Of a DNA stretch of 64,000 nt, positions 1-9,166 are shown piece by piece. Origin of the DNA: Corynebacterium glucuronolyticum DSM 44120 (GTDB lineage Bacteria > Actinomycetota > Actinomycetes > Mycobacteriales > Mycobacteriaceae). The notes beneath the pieces were generated by a model. It ran no database searches, had not been told where the DNA came from, and was given only the letters and a program-made list of their open reading frames with translations. Within the stretch, counting starts at the first letter, position 1, and the number at the start of each line of letters is the position of its first letter. The stretch is taken from assembly GCF_030440595.1 (NCBI RefSeq), contig NZ_CP047452.1, positions 1,054,001 through 1,118,000 of the forward strand, given 5' to 3'. Position numbers and translations under genes: made by a program.

Positions 1-1455
1 CTTGTCCACATCCGGGTGGTTGAATCCGAGCCAGCCGTGGTTGTATCCGTCAACGGTAACTACCTGACTATTCATACGCTGCGCCAGAGGTCCGTACACA
101 TCAAACGGTGTCTGAGGGTCATTTGTACCCTGGATCTGGAGAGGACGTTCCTTCAGCTTCGAGCCGTCGATGGGGATTTTGGAGACTACGGGGGCTGCCC
201 CATTGCAGCTCATACCCGATGCAACGGAATTCGCGGCGAGCCAGAAAATGTCCCCGTTGACAAAGCTGTTCCAGAGGAACGCTGGGATGCGGGTCGGATC
301 TGTGGGCGACATGTTTTCATTGCAGATCATCAAGCCCTGCACCAGCTGTGACTGAACAGCAAGCTCCTTGGCTTTTTCGGTGCCTTGGAGTTCTGTCATC
401 GAGGGCGTGGGAGTGAATCCGCCGATCATGGATGCCAGATACGGCCATGCCCACGACTCGGGCATAAGGATGCGGGACAGCCCAAGAGTTGGCGATTGGG
501 ACTGATTTCCACCATTTACCAGTTGGTTGAAGAAGTTGTCAGCGACGGCTTTATGCGGTGCGACCGTGTTATTCACCGGGATCCACGCCGGATCCATATC
601 TCCTGGCTGTGCAGGAGGTGGAGTTACAGTTGGAGTGGTACCGGACTCGTTAAACACCTTCTTGGACCAGGCGTTGTACACCTTGAGTGGTGTATCGCCG
701 AGGTGATACATCTCGTCATTTTCGGCAACCCAGCTAAAGAAAGCGTTCAGATTGCTGAGGTAGCGGGGTGACTGGGCAAGGAGGATATCGCCCCAGAACT
801 TTTCCGGTGGCAAACCAGAGTCAAGGACGACCTTCCCCGTGTGCTCGGGGTACAGCGTGGCATAGCGGCTTCCCAGAACCGTGCCGTAGCTCAGGCCAAT
901 GATATCAATTCGGTAGACACCCAAGGCTGACCGTACGGCTTCCCAATCGGACGCGTTGTTGTCCGTGGTAAGAGACGTTGCATAGTCCGGGTTGCAGATG
1001 TTTCTTGAGATGGCGCCACTGGAGCTGAGCTGGTCGGTAATAGGCGCAGCTGCTGCAGCCTGCAAGTCACACTCGACCGGCGTTGATCCCTCTAAACCGC
1101 GAGGTTCCACGCCGATGATGTCATAGTGTTCGCGTAATTCGTTGGGGAATGTGAAGACTTTGCCGCCGAGTGTGGCGTAGTTAGACCCGCCTGGACCGCC
1201 AGGGTTATAGAAGATAGTTCCTTTCTTGGCTCCGGTTGCGGGGAGCTTAATGAAGCCCACTGAGATCCGGGGTCCGTCTGGATTCTCCCGTTGCAGTGGA
1301 GCATCGGTGCGTCCGCATGTTGCATCTTCGCGTATCACAGACTCCGGGCAGTTTTCCCACGATACAGGGGAAGCTGAGGCGATAGGAAAGGCGGAAACTG
1401 TGAGTGCGAGCGCTGCAGAGGCGCTGGCGAGAGTTGCTACCAGTTTACGGAGCAC
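1..1455 (-). CDS. secreted alpha/beta-hydrolase, tripeptidyl-aminopeptidase-like (3' end outside window)
   Basis: Read on the minus strand, 485 codons run from a GTG at 1455 to the window edge without a stop, so the C-terminus is missing. The GTG is preferred over an in-frame ATG at 1470 because AAAGGA lies six bases before it. An N-terminal signal peptide (about 28 residues, Ala-rich, ending near ASASP) predicts export. An oxyanion-type GGPGGS motif lies near residues 85-90, a nucleophile elbow GLSYGT has Ser189, and Asp446 (GTNDPQTPFD) and His473 (NHGW) complete a plausible catalytic triad. This layout matches secreted tripeptidyl aminopeptidase/proline-iminopeptidase-like hydrolases common in actinobacteria. 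The substrate cannot be told from sequence. Confidence 0.85.
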   Translation of the reverse strand, partial: MLRKLVATLASASAALALTVSAFPIASASPVSWENCPESVIREDATCGRTDAPLQRENPDGPRISVGFIKLPATGAKKGTIFYNPGGPGGSNYATLGGKVFTFPNELREHYDIIGVEPRGLEGSTPVECDLQAAAAAPITDQLSSSGAISRNICNPDYATSLTTDNNASDWEAVRSALGVYRIDIIGLSYGTVLGSRYATLYPEHTGKVVLDSGLPPEKFWGDILLAQSPRYLSNLNAFFSWVAENDEMYHLGDTPLKVYNAWSKKVFNESGTTPTVTPPPAQPGDMDPAWIPVNNTVAPHKAVADNFFNQLVNGGNQSQSPTLGLSRILMPESWAWPYLASMIGGFTPTPSMTELQGTEKAKELAVQSQLVQGLMICNENMSPTDPTRIPAFLWNSFVNGDIFWLAANSVASGMSCNGAAPVVSKIPIDGSKLKERPLQIQGTNDPQTPFDVYGPLAQRMNSQVVTVDGYNHGWLGFNHPDVDK

Positions 1456-1946
1456 AGGTATTCCTTTCATGTCGGTTAGGGGGTTCTGTTTATCCATTGT
1501 ACTGGCGTACCCATGTGACAGTGTTCGGCTGCCTGCAGGCAACCAAAGGGTGAAGAGGAGAGTGTGGACGTCTCCGACACACGGGAAAGGGGCGAAGAGA
1601 TGCTCCCGGTGGGAGCGCTACGGACAGAACTAGGGATGCTCTTAGGACTGAGCTTCTGCAATTCGCAAGAGCTAGCAAGGACGAGGGCAGTAATTGAATA
1701 TGGTGAAACGCCACCAAGGGAGTTGGAGAGGAGTTTCGCGGGGTGTACCTGTGGTTAGAGTGGCACGTTCCGAGTAGCTGAGTGCCTATGAAGCTGTATG
1801 GGCGCGTGTGCTGATGCGCTGAGAGGGCACGTGTGCTGATGCGCTGAGAGGGCACGTGTGCTGATGCGCCGAGAAGACAAGCATGCGGGTACACGATGAC
1901 GGAGTGAAAGGGAGGTGGACGTCAGGCGGGGTGCGCCACCGGGCAC
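1456..1946. other. intergenic region upstream of the secreted hydrolase
   Basis: About 490 bases with no convincing gene. It holds the promoter and leader of the minus-strand hydrolase, a three-copy minisatellite at 1802-1876, and at its left-hand neighbour's border the lutC terminator. Short open frames here have no start signals or recognisable products. Confidence 0.5.
1802..1876. repeat. 25-bp tandem repeat, three copies
   Basis: Three head-to-tail 25-bp units at 1802-1826, 1827-1851 and 1852-1876. They start GCACGTGTGC and continue CTGATGCGCTGAGAGG. Copy 1 differs at one base and copy 3 at two near its end. There are no spacers, so this is a minisatellite and not a CRISPR array. Confidence 0.9.
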
Positions 1947-1978
1947 CCAAAAGCCCCCGCTTCATTAAGCGGGGGCTT
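1947..1978 (-). terminator. rho-independent terminator of lutABC
   Basis: Perfect 12-bp arms (1951-1962 and 1967-1978) around a 4-base loop, GC-rich, followed on the minus strand by TTTT. It lies 20 bases past the lutC stop. Confidence 0.85.
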
Positions 1979-1997
1979 GGAGCAAGAGTGCGAGAAC

Positions 1998-2657
1998 CTA
2001 TTTCACCACGAACACGATGAGGGTACGTGGGCCGTGCACACCCTCCACGCGGGAGAGCTCGATGTCACTGGTGGCCGACGGGCCGGACACCATGGTGATC
2101 GGGGTGCGGTGATCGAGGCGATCGATCATCTCCGGCACCGAGTACACAACCGAGTCGGGGCGCACAATGCACAGGTGAACGTCGGGAACAAGTGTCAGCG
2201 CGCGACGGCCACACAGGTCACCGGATTCGAGGCAGATGGTGCCTGTCTGGGCAGCAGACACCTTGGAATCGGTGATGACGGCATCGACCTCGTTGAGGAG
2301 GCGCGGATCCGTGTCCTTGCTGTCCGGGGTAGCAGAGCCGTCGAACTTCTCAAAGAGAGAAGCATCCAGGCCCGGTGCGTAGCGGACATCCTTTGCACCG
2401 CGCTCATTCAGCACGGAGCAAATCTCAGAGGCAAGATCAGCTTCGCTGACCTCGTGGACGATTGCCTTGTAATCGTCCAGGCGACCGATGAGAATCTCGC
2501 GCAGTTCCTCAGCTGGCTTGTCCCACGTGCGGTGGTACTCACGGGGAATGGGGTAGGCCTCTTCGGCCTTGCCCGCGAGCTTGTTCGCGTTGTGGATGCG
2601 GCTCAGAATTTCCTTCTTTGCCTCTTGGTTCTTGGCGGCATCAAGATGGCGTTGCAT
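1998..2657 (-). CDS. lutC: lactate utilization protein C (LUD domain)
   Basis: 219 residues, LutC/YkgG family, third subunit of the LutABC iron-sulfur L-lactate oxidation complex that converts L-lactate to pyruvate. The LUD-domain core is visible in the second half, including [25 protein letters not shown] and a GPSATSDIE stretch near the C-terminus typical of the family. The start ATG overlaps the lutB stop (TAATG), with GGAGGAG just upstream, indicating translational coupling. It is the last gene of lutABC, followed by a strong terminator. The assignment rests on both sequence and the operon with lutA and lutB. Confidence 0.93.
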   Translation of the reverse strand: MQRHLDAAKNQEAKKEILSRIHNANKLAGKAEEAYPIPREYHRTWDKPAEELREILIGRLDDYKAIVHEVSEADLASEICSVLNERGAKDVRYAPGLDASLFEKFDGSATPDSKDTDPRLLNEVDAVITDSKVSAAQTGTICLESGDLCGRRALTLVPDVHLCIVRPDSVVYSVPEMIDRLDHRTPITMVSGPSATSDIELSRVEGVHGPRTLIVFVVK

Positions 2658-4180
2658 TACTTAGACTCCTCCTTTGAGCCGTGCTCACGCTCAGAGCGGA
2701 GCAGTTCCTGGGCTTCCTCGGTGTCGAACCATTCGCGGAACGACTTCTTCGGCGGAACTGCGCTGTCGCGCATGTCCGTCCAACCGGACAGGAAGCTCGG
2801 TAGGTGCTTGATCTTGCCGTCGAAGCCACCGAGGATGCGTCCGAAGGAGACAACTCCCGTGACCGCGTTCCACAGCTGTGGCTTGCCCCACACCAGCTTC
2901 ATCATCTGCATGAGAGCGTTTTCGATCGGCGGTGCGTCCTTTTCTACCTTCTTATTACGAAGGTCAAGGAGCGTCTCCACAATCGGGATGCGGACGGGGC
3001 AGACCTCGTTGCAGCGTCCGCACAGGCTAGACGCGTAGGGGAGGAATGCGTTCGGATCGTTGTGATCCTTGATGCCCGTCAGCTGTGGGGACAAAATGGC
3101 GCCGATGGGGCCCGGGTAGATGGAACCGTAGGCGTGGCCACCAATGCGTTCGTACACCGGGCACACGTTGAGGCAGGCAGAGCAGCGGATGCACTTGAGT
3201 GCCTCGCGGCCAGTCTCATTAGACAAAACGGCGGTGCGGCCGTTGTCGACGAGGACGATGTGGAAGTTCTCCGGGCCGTCGCCTTCGGTTACACCCGTCC
3301 ACAGCGACGTGTAGGGGTTCATGCGCTCACCCGTGGAGCTACGGGGCAGGAGCTGCAGGAATACCTCGAGGTCCTGGAAAGTGGGGAGAATCTTCTCAAT
3401 GCCCATCACTGAGATGAGGGTCTTCGGCAGGGTGAGGCACATACGGCCGTTGCCCTCGGACTCAACGATCGTGACGTGGCCGGTCTCGGCGATACCGAAG
3501 TTAGCGCCAGAAATGGCAACCTCTGCCTCCATGAACTGCTTACGCAGGAAGAGACGGCTCGCCTCTGCAAGCTCCGGCGGGTCGGAAGACAGCGTCTCAT
3601 CAGTGGTCGGCATCTCTCGGACGAAGATGTCGCGAATCTCCGCGCGGTTGCGGTGAATGGCGGGCACCACGATGTGCGAAGGCTTGTCGTGTCCGAGCTG
3701 GACGATGAGCTCTGCGAGGTCAGTTTCGCGGGCGGCAATTCCGGCCTTCTTCAGGGCATCGTTCATGCCGATTTCCATGGTGGCCATGGACTTGATCTTC
3801 ACTACCTTCTTGGCGCCGGTGTCTTTGACCAGGCCGGTAATGATCTCGTTGGCTTCTTCCGCGTTGCGGGCCCAGTGTACGTGTCCGCCGTTGGCGGTAA
3901 CGGAGGCCTCGAACTGCTCCAGCAGCTCAGCCATGCGGGTTCCCACATCGCGTTTCGTTGCGGAGCCGGCATCGCGAAGAAGCTGCCAGTCATCGAGCTC
4001 GTCTACAACGCGCTGGCGCTTATTACGGATCGTCGTTGTGGCGTTGTGCAGGTTGCGGCGCTGGGTAACCTTGTACAGGTCTTCATGCGCCTTTTCGAGG
4101 AAGTTATGATCGCCACGCAGCGCACCGTTCTTATCTGGTGCGAACGGGGGCATCTTGGGTTTGCCAAGGAAGGTTGTCAC
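2657..4180 (-). CDS. lutB: lactate utilization iron-sulfur protein B
   Basis: 507 residues, LutB/YkgF family. The N-terminal part is a LUD domain; the C-terminal half has two 4Fe-4S ligand sets, [12 protein letters not shown] and CGRCNEVCP, as in ferredoxin-like electron-transfer subunits. The chosen GTG at 4180 overlaps the lutA stop (GTGA) and has AAGGAG eight bases upstream. It begins [12 protein letters not shown], so the longer upstream reading is not needed. It acts with LutA and LutC in flavin-independent L-lactate dehydrogenation feeding the respiratory chain. Length is normal for the family. Confidence 0.95.
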   Translation of the reverse strand: MTTFLGKPKMPPFAPDKNGALRGDHNFLEKAHEDLYKVTQRRNLHNATTTIRNKRQRVVDELDDWQLLRDAGSATKRDVGTRMAELLEQFEASVTANGGHVHWARNAEEANEIITGLVKDTGAKKVVKIKSMATMEIGMNDALKKAGIAARETDLAELIVQLGHDKPSHIVVPAIHRNRAEIRDIFVREMPTTDETLSSDPPELAEASRLFLRKQFMEAEVAISGANFGIAETGHVTIVESEGNGRMCLTLPKTLISVMGIEKILPTFQDLEVFLQLLPRSSTGERMNPYTSLWTGVTEGDGPENFHIVLVDNGRTAVLSNETGREALKCIRCSACLNVCPVYERIGGHAYGSIYPGPIGAILSPQLTGIKDHNDPNAFLPYASSLCGRCNEVCPVRIPIVETLLDLRNKKVEKDAPPIENALMQMMKLVWGKPQLWNAVTGVVSFGRILGGFDGKIKHLPSFLSGWTDMRDSAVPPKKSFREWFDTEEAQELLRSEREHGSKEESK

Positions 4181-4962
4181 AGCATTTTCTCCTTGTCGTA
4201 CACAGCGGAGGTCGGGGTCCATGGGTGCTCCTTGGTGGAAGCGAGGATCTCGGCCATATGGACGGCGCGGATACCGGCGTGCTGGCGGGATAGCGTGCCA
4301 CCGATGTTCCACAAGCAGCTTTGATCACCGCCGGTGACGTATTCGGCACCGGTCTCGCGGATGTGGCGGGTCTTGTCATTGACCATTGCTGCGGAAATCT
4401 CCGGGGCCTTCAGTGAGAAGGTTCCGCCGAAACCGCAGCACTCCTCAGCATTGGGGAGCTCGACGAGGTCGATTGCCTCCACGTTGCGCAGGAGCTGCAG
4501 TGGGCGCTCGCCGAGGCCAAGCATGCGCTTGCCGTGGCAGCTGGGGTGGTAGGTGACGCGGTGGGGGAAGAATGCACCCACGTTGTCCGTCTGTGCTACG
4601 TCGATGAGGAACTCGCTGAGATCCAGACTCTTTTTGGTGACCTTGCTTACGCCGTCGCGCAATGCGGCGGTGCCGTACTTCTCAGCAACCTGCGGGTGCT
4701 GAGAACGCACCGAGTGGATGCAGGAACCACTGGGGGCGACGACGTAATCAATGGATGGGTCGCTGAAGGCATCCACATAGTTCTCCACCATGGGGACGAC
4801 TTCTTTGCGGTAACCGGTGTTGTAATGCATTTGGCCGCAGCAGGTCTGTTCCTCAGGGACAACTACCTCGTAGCCGAGGCGCGAGAGGATGACCGCCGTA
4901 GCTTTCAACACATCGGGGAACATTGCGTCCCCGATGCAGGTATTAAATAGAGCGACGCGCAA
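4177..4962 (-). CDS. lutA: lactate utilization protein A (CCG-domain protein)
   Basis: 261 residues from a TTG start at 4962. This start is chosen because AAGGAG sits six bases before it and the protein then begins MRVALFNTCIGD, the usual LutA N-terminus. The longer upstream reading frame has no such signal. Two cysteine-rich CCG motifs (TCCGQMHYNTG and ECCGFGGTFS) and HPSCHGKR are the ligands expected in this glycolate-oxidase iron-sulfur-like family. First gene of lutABC, divergent from the lactate permease gene lldP, so uptake and oxidation of L-lactate are encoded side by side and probably share LldR control. Confidence 0.93.
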   Translation of the reverse strand: MRVALFNTCIGDAMFPDVLKATAVILSRLGYEVVVPEEQTCCGQMHYNTGYRKEVVPMVENYVDAFSDPSIDYVVAPSGSCIHSVRSQHPQVAEKYGTAALRDGVSKVTKKSLDLSEFLIDVAQTDNVGAFFPHRVTYHPSCHGKRMLGLGERPLQLLRNVEAIDLVELPNAEECCGFGGTFSLKAPEISAAMVNDKTRHIRETGAEYVTGGDQSCLWNIGGTLSRQHAGIRAVHMAEILASTKEHPWTPTSAVYDKEKML

Positions 4963-5442
4963 TTGCAGCTCCTTACTCTTGCTAGCGAAACCGCTACTCC
5001 GGGCGCTCATCTCCCTGTGTAGGCGAATCGTCGACGGTACGTCAGACATCCGGAGTGCAGTGAATGTCACATCCGATTCTAGTGTGAAACTGGGCAAAAA
5101 ATCATCTCAATATACCGCCTCACCAGCGGGAATTAGGAAACTAAAGCGTTGCGTAATTCGGTTTACTGCTGGTGGCTGGCTGTATTCATAGCGTCTGAGG
5201 TCAGTCCAATTTTCTATTCGTCAGACCAAAATGTGAAAAATCTCTCATTTTAGGCTCGAAAACTTTCACGTTACATTGGTGTGATGTTTAATAGGAGGTA
5301 AGGAAAAGTCGGAAAAACATCGCGCTATCGAAACGTCTGATGTTTGCTCTTACCCCCTAAATTTGCGTCATCCGGTGCTGCCAACCAGGTTGGACGCCAT
5401 TGATCATGTACACCCGTTGAAACTTTTAACAAGGAGCGTGAA
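4963..5442. other. shared lutA/lldP regulatory region
   Basis: 480 bases between divergent lutA and lldP with no gene. It contains a full match to the LldR operator at 5218-5228 and a weaker GlxR-like element at 5232-5247 (TGTGA, six bases, TCTCA). A strong Shine-Dalgarno-like AGGAGG near 5291 has no usable start codon behind it. The lldP ribosome-binding site AAGGAG lies six bases before its ATG. Confidence 0.6.
5218..5228. promoter_or_regulatory. LldR operator candidate
   Basis: TCGTCAGACCA fits TNGTNNNACNA, the operator described for the GntR-type lactate repressor LldR of C. glutamicum, at every fixed position. Its reverse complement fits as well. It lies between divergent lutABC and lldP, where such a site would be expected. 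The lldR gene is not in the window. Confidence 0.7.
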
Positions 5443-7122
5443 ATGCAACACACCCTCTTCGCAGCGGGGGACTCTGTCGCCCACCTGGCGCAGACCTTCC
5501 AGGCCGATACACTGGCCGTGGCGAACAACACGTGGCTCACCGCGCTGGTCGGAACACTGCCGCTGGTTGCCTTCTTTATTTTCCTCATGACGCTGAAATG
5601 GAAAGCCCATACCTCGGCGATTGGTGCCGTCGTCGTCTCGCTGGTTCTAGCCATCTTCGTCTTTGGTATGCCGGTGTCCTACTCCATCGCCTCGTTGGGA
5701 CAGGGCGTCGCCTTCGGTCTCTTCCCGGTGGTGTTCATCATCTGGATGGCCGTGTGGTTGTATGACCTCACCGTGTCATCGAATCGCTTCGAGGATCTCC
5801 GGTTGATTTTCTCCAAGATTGGTCGTGGGGATATGCGTGTGCAGGCCATGCTCATTGGTTTCTCCTTCGGTGGTCTTCTCGAGGCTCTCGCCGGATTCGG
5901 TGCTCCGGTTGCCATCGTGGCGGCGATGCTTTTGTCCCTCGGCATGAAGCCGATGAAGGCGATCATCACCACCCTCGTTGCCAACACCGCCCCTGTCGCC
6001 TTCGGTGCAATGGCAATTCCGGTTACCACGGCTGCGCTTTTGACCGGCCTGGATCAGCGTGAGGTCGCCGGCATGACGGGTCTCCTCATGGCGATGATCG
6101 CGATCATTGTTCCCTTCATTCTCACCTTCGTCATGGACGGTGTACGGGGCTTCAAGCAGGTCTGGCCGATGGCGCTCGTCCTCGGCGTGAGCTTCGGCGG
6201 TGGTCAGTACCTGGCAAGTAACTTCTTCTCCTACGAGCTCACCGACGTCGTCGCCTGCCTCCTTTCCCTGGCAATCGGCATCGGCTTCCTGCGCGTGTGG
6301 AAACCCACAACGCCGGAGGATCAGGCCTCACAGGTCGATACCTCTCGTGCCAACGAGATGGACGGCAAGCGCACGTTCCTCGCACTGTTCCCGTACCTCC
6401 TCGTGGTTGTTGTCTTCGCTATCGCCAAGCTGTGGACGCTCGGCATCAACATCCCTAAGGCCTTGGCCTCCACCGACGTGAAGTTCCAGTGGCCGGTCAT
6501 CGGTGGACACCTCTTGAACCCGGATGGTTCTGAAGTTACGGGCACCCTCTACAACTTCAACTGGCTGTCCAACCCTGGCACGCTGCTGTTTATCTCTGGT
6601 CTGATTACCGTTGCCGTCTACTCGGCCTACGCGTCAAAGGCATTCCCGATGAGCTTTGGCCAAGGCTTCGGCGACCTGGGCAAGGGTGCGTACAAGATGC
6701 GCTTCAGCGCGCTGACCATCGCTTCCGTCATGGGTCTTGCGTACGTCATGAACTACTCCGGTCAGACGGCGGCCATCGGTGCTGCGCTGGCAACAGCAGG
6801 TACAGTCTTCCCGCTTATTTCCCCGATCCTCGGCTGGGTCGGTACCGCAGTGACCGGCTCTGCAACGAGCTCTAACGCGCTGTTTGCCAAGATGCAGGCC
6901 ACGGCCGCGGGTGAGATCGGCGCGAACCCGGTCCTCCTCACTGCAGCGAACTCCGGTGGTGCAGTCATCGGCAAGATGTTCTCCCCGCAGACGCTCACCA
7001 TCGCTTCCACGGCAGTGCACATGGAAAACGGTGAATCCAAGATCATGCGCAAGGTGTTCCCGTATTCGATGGGTCTCCTCGCCTACATCTGCATCGTCGT
7101 GTTCCTCTTCTCGCTGGCATAA
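5443..7122 (+). CDS. lldP: L-lactate permease
   Basis: 559 residues, LctP family of proton-coupled lactate importers, an inner-membrane protein with about 12-14 hydrophobic segments along its whole length. Family stretches visible include GFGAPVAIVAAMLLSLG, the region FGAMAIPVTTAA and, near the C-terminus, GWVGTAVTGSATSSNALF and GKMFSPQTLTIA. Start ATG with AAGGAG six bases upstream. Divergent from lutABC, so it imports the substrate of that pathway; an LldR-type operator lies in the shared upstream region. A hairpin terminator follows 14 bases after the stop. Confidence 0.96.
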   Translation: MQHTLFAAGDSVAHLAQTFQADTLAVANNTWLTALVGTLPLVAFFIFLMTLKWKAHTSAIGAVVVSLVLAIFVFGMPVSYSIASLGQGVAFGLFPVVFIIWMAVWLYDLTVSSNRFEDLRLIFSKIGRGDMRVQAMLIGFSFGGLLEALAGFGAPVAIVAAMLLSLGMKPMKAIITTLVANTAPVAFGAMAIPVTTAALLTGLDQREVAGMTGLLMAMIAIIVPFILTFVMDGVRGFKQVWPMALVLGVSFGGGQYLASNFFSYELTDVVACLLSLAIGIGFLRVWKPTTPEDQASQVDTSRANEMDGKRTFLALFPYLLVVVVFAIAKLWTLGINIPKALASTDVKFQWPVIGGHLLNPDGSEVTGTLYNFNWLSNPGTLLFISGLITVAVYSAYASKAFPMSFGQGFGDLGKGAYKMRFSALTIASVMGLAYVMNYSGQTAAIGAALATAGTVFPLISPILGWVGTAVTGSATSSNALFAKMQATAAGEIGANPVLLTAANSGGAVIGKMFSPQTLTIASTAVHMENGESKIMRKVFPYSMGLLAYICIVVFLFSLA

Positions 7123-7136
7123 ACGTCAACTACCTG

Positions 7137-7164
7137 TGCCCCGCTTGTTGCGGGGCACTTTTTG
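7137..7164 (+). terminator. lldP terminator
   Basis: TGCCCCGC and GCGGGGCA pair around a 5-base loop (7137-7157) and are followed by CTTTTTG. It lies directly behind lldP. Confidence 0.9.
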
Positions 7165-7513
7165 TTGCCTCGTTCTTCTTGCACCGCTCTTCTTCCTTCG
7201 GCCTTCCTACTCCGTTCTTCCTGCCTCGTTCTTATTCCCTTGTTCTTCTCGTTCTTGTTGCCTCGTTCTTGTTGCCTCGTTCTTGTTGCCTCGTTCTTGT
7301 TGCTAAATTATTGCCGCTCACTCCTTCGGCAGCGCGGGTCGGTGCACGCTGTGAGGTCGAATAACGGCGGTCTGTGGCCCAGATGATGAGTCCTGGAGTT
7401 GGGCCAGGTGATTTTGTCGTGTTTCATGTGGTTTCGGTGGTAGAGCAGGAGTCCGTCTGGGCGGCGGGCACCCGAATCGTCATACCGCCAGCTACGCGGT
7501 AAGATCACTCTCC
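7165..7513. other. pyrimidine-rich intergenic region before argS
   Basis: 349 bases without a gene. The first 150 are almost pure C and T on the plus strand and contain the 14-bp tandem repeat at 7249-7304 plus degenerate copies upstream. The rest carries the argS promoter region. I looked for a tRNA gene here and found no T-arm or plausible acceptor stem. Confidence 0.5.
7249..7304. repeat. 14-bp tandem repeat, four copies
   Basis: Unit TCGTTCTTGTTGCC repeated four times head to tail (7249, 7263, 7277, 7291), the last ending in T. Decayed copies extend to about 7165. A likely length-variable locus. Confidence 0.9.
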
Positions 7514-9163
7514 ATGACACCAGCTGATCTTGCTACTTTGGTAAAGAAAACCGCAGAATCAATCCTCCCGGATCCGAGTGTGTTGCTCGAGGAGGTGACC
7601 GTCGAGCGTCCCCGTAACCCCGAACACGGTGATTATGCCACTAACCTGGCACTCCAGGTGGCAAAGAAGGCTGGTATGAATCCGCGCGAACTGGGGCAGA
7701 AGCTTGCCGACGCTCTGTCGGAGGACCCTGCGATTGAGTCCGCCGAGATCGCCGGTCCGGGCTTTATCAACCTCCGGCTCAACTCGGCCGCACAGGGTGA
7801 GATCGTCGCCCGGGTACTGGAACTCGGCGAAAAGTTCGGCTTTTCCGACGTCCTTTCCGGAACCAAGATCAACCTCGAGTTCGTTTCCGCGAACCCCACG
7901 GGACCGATTCACCTCGGTGGCACCCGTTGGGCTGCCGTGGGCGATAGCCTCGGGCGTGTGCTGGAGTTTTCTGGTGCAGAGGTGACTCGCGAGTACTACT
8001 TCAACGATCACGGTGGGCAGATTGACCGCTTTGCCCGGTCCCTCGTCGCGGCCGCTAAGGGTGAACCGACCCCTGAGGACGGTTACGGCGGAGATTACAT
8101 CAAGGACATCGCTGCAGCCGTGGTAAAAGAGGTGCCAACGGCCCTTAAGGGCTCAGATGAAGAGGTACAGGAAACCTTCCGCGCCCACGGCGTGGAGATG
8201 ATGTTCGACCACATTAAGAAGTCGCTGGCCGAGTTCGGCACCCACTTCGACGTGTTTTTCCACGAGAACTCCCTGTTTGAGTCTGGTGCGGTAGAGAAGG
8301 CCGTCGAAAAGCTAAAGAGCAGCGGCGAGCTGTACGAAGCCGACGGTGCCTGGTGGTTGAAGTCTACAGACTACGGCGATGATAAGGACCGCGTCGTGAT
8401 CAAGTCGGACGGCAACGCTGCCTACATCGCCGGTGATATCGCCTATGTGGCCAACAAGTTCGACCGTGGCCACGACCTGGCTATCTACATGCTGGGTGCC
8501 GATCACCACGGCTACATCGCTCGCTTGAAGGCAGCAGCGGCAGCGCTTGGCTACGACGCTGATCGAGTCGAGGTCATGATTGGACAGATGGTGAACCTCC
8601 TGCGCGACGGCAAGGCCGTGAAGATGAGTAAGCGTGCAGGCACCGTGATTACTCTCGATGACCTTGTGGAGGCTATCGGTATCGACGCCGCACGATACTC
8701 ACTTATCCGCTCGAGCGTGGATTCCACTCTCGACATCGACCTAGATCTGTGGGCAGCCCAGTCCTCGGATAACCCGGTGTACTACGTCCAGTACGGACAC
8801 GCCCGCCTGTGCTCGCTTGCCCGCAAGGCCGAGGGGATCGGCAATGGTGTGACTGATACGGACTCCGCCGACCTGTCTCTGTTGACTCACGAGCGCGAGG
8901 GTGACCTCATTCGTACGCTGGGGGAGTTCCCGTCCGTCGTAGCGTCGGCGGCAGAGCTGCGTGAGCCACACCGTATCGCTCGCTACGCCGAGCAGCTGGC
9001 GGCAACGTTCCACAGATTCTACGACACCTGCCATGTCCTTCCTGGGCAGGACGAAGAGGTTGAGCCCATCCACGTTGCTCGCTTTGCGCTTGCGATGGCG
9101 ACCCGCCAGACGCTGGCCAATGCTCTTGGCCTCGTTGGCGTTACTGCTCCGGAGAGGATGTAG
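7514..9163 (+). CDS. argS: arginyl-tRNA synthetase
   Basis: 549 residues, class I aminoacyl-tRNA synthetase that charges tRNA-Arg. The HIGH-like signature is HLGG at 133-136 ([16 protein letters not shown]), and the KMSKS-like loop is KMSKR at 370-374, typical of ArgRS. An N-terminal Add-1 domain and a C-terminal DALR anticodon-binding domain ([13 protein letters not shown] onward) are present. It is followed after three bases by lysA, the argS-lysA arrangement known from corynebacteria. Length is normal. Confidence 0.97.
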   Translation: MTPADLATLVKKTAESILPDPSVLLEEVTVERPRNPEHGDYATNLALQVAKKAGMNPRELGQKLADALSEDPAIESAEIAGPGFINLRLNSAAQGEIVARVLELGEKFGFSDVLSGTKINLEFVSANPTGPIHLGGTRWAAVGDSLGRVLEFSGAEVTREYYFNDHGGQIDRFARSLVAAAKGEPTPEDGYGGDYIKDIAAAVVKEVPTALKGSDEEVQETFRAHGVEMMFDHIKKSLAEFGTHFDVFFHENSLFESGAVEKAVEKLKSSGELYEADGAWWLKSTDYGDDKDRVVIKSDGNAAYIAGDIAYVANKFDRGHDLAIYMLGADHHGYIARLKAAAAALGYDADRVEVMIGQMVNLLRDGKAVKMSKRAGTVITLDDLVEAIGIDAARYSLIRSSVDSTLDIDLDLWAAQSSDNPVYYVQYGHARLCSLARKAEGIGNGVTDTDSADLSLLTHEREGDLIRTLGEFPSVVASAAELREPHRIARYAEQLAATFHRFYDTCHVLPGQDEEVEPIHVARFALAMATRQTLANALGLVGVTAPERM

Positions 9164-9166
9164 CGC

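Noticed and set aside
1802..1876. CRISPR array or attachment site
   Set aside because: Three contiguous units without spacers, and no integrase or cas genes nearby.
3476..4324. 282-codon plus-strand frame opposite lutB
   Set aside because: LutB on the minus strand carries all iron-sulfur motifs and operon overlaps; the plus frame has no recognisable domain.
5232..5247. GlxR site in the lldP upstream region
   Set aside because: Only the left half matches fully; the right half TCTCA departs from TCACA and the central TA is missing, so it is too weak to annotate.
7305..7513. tRNA-Arg gene upstream of argS
   Set aside because: No T-arm consensus, acceptor stem or CCA-proximal pairing could be drawn.
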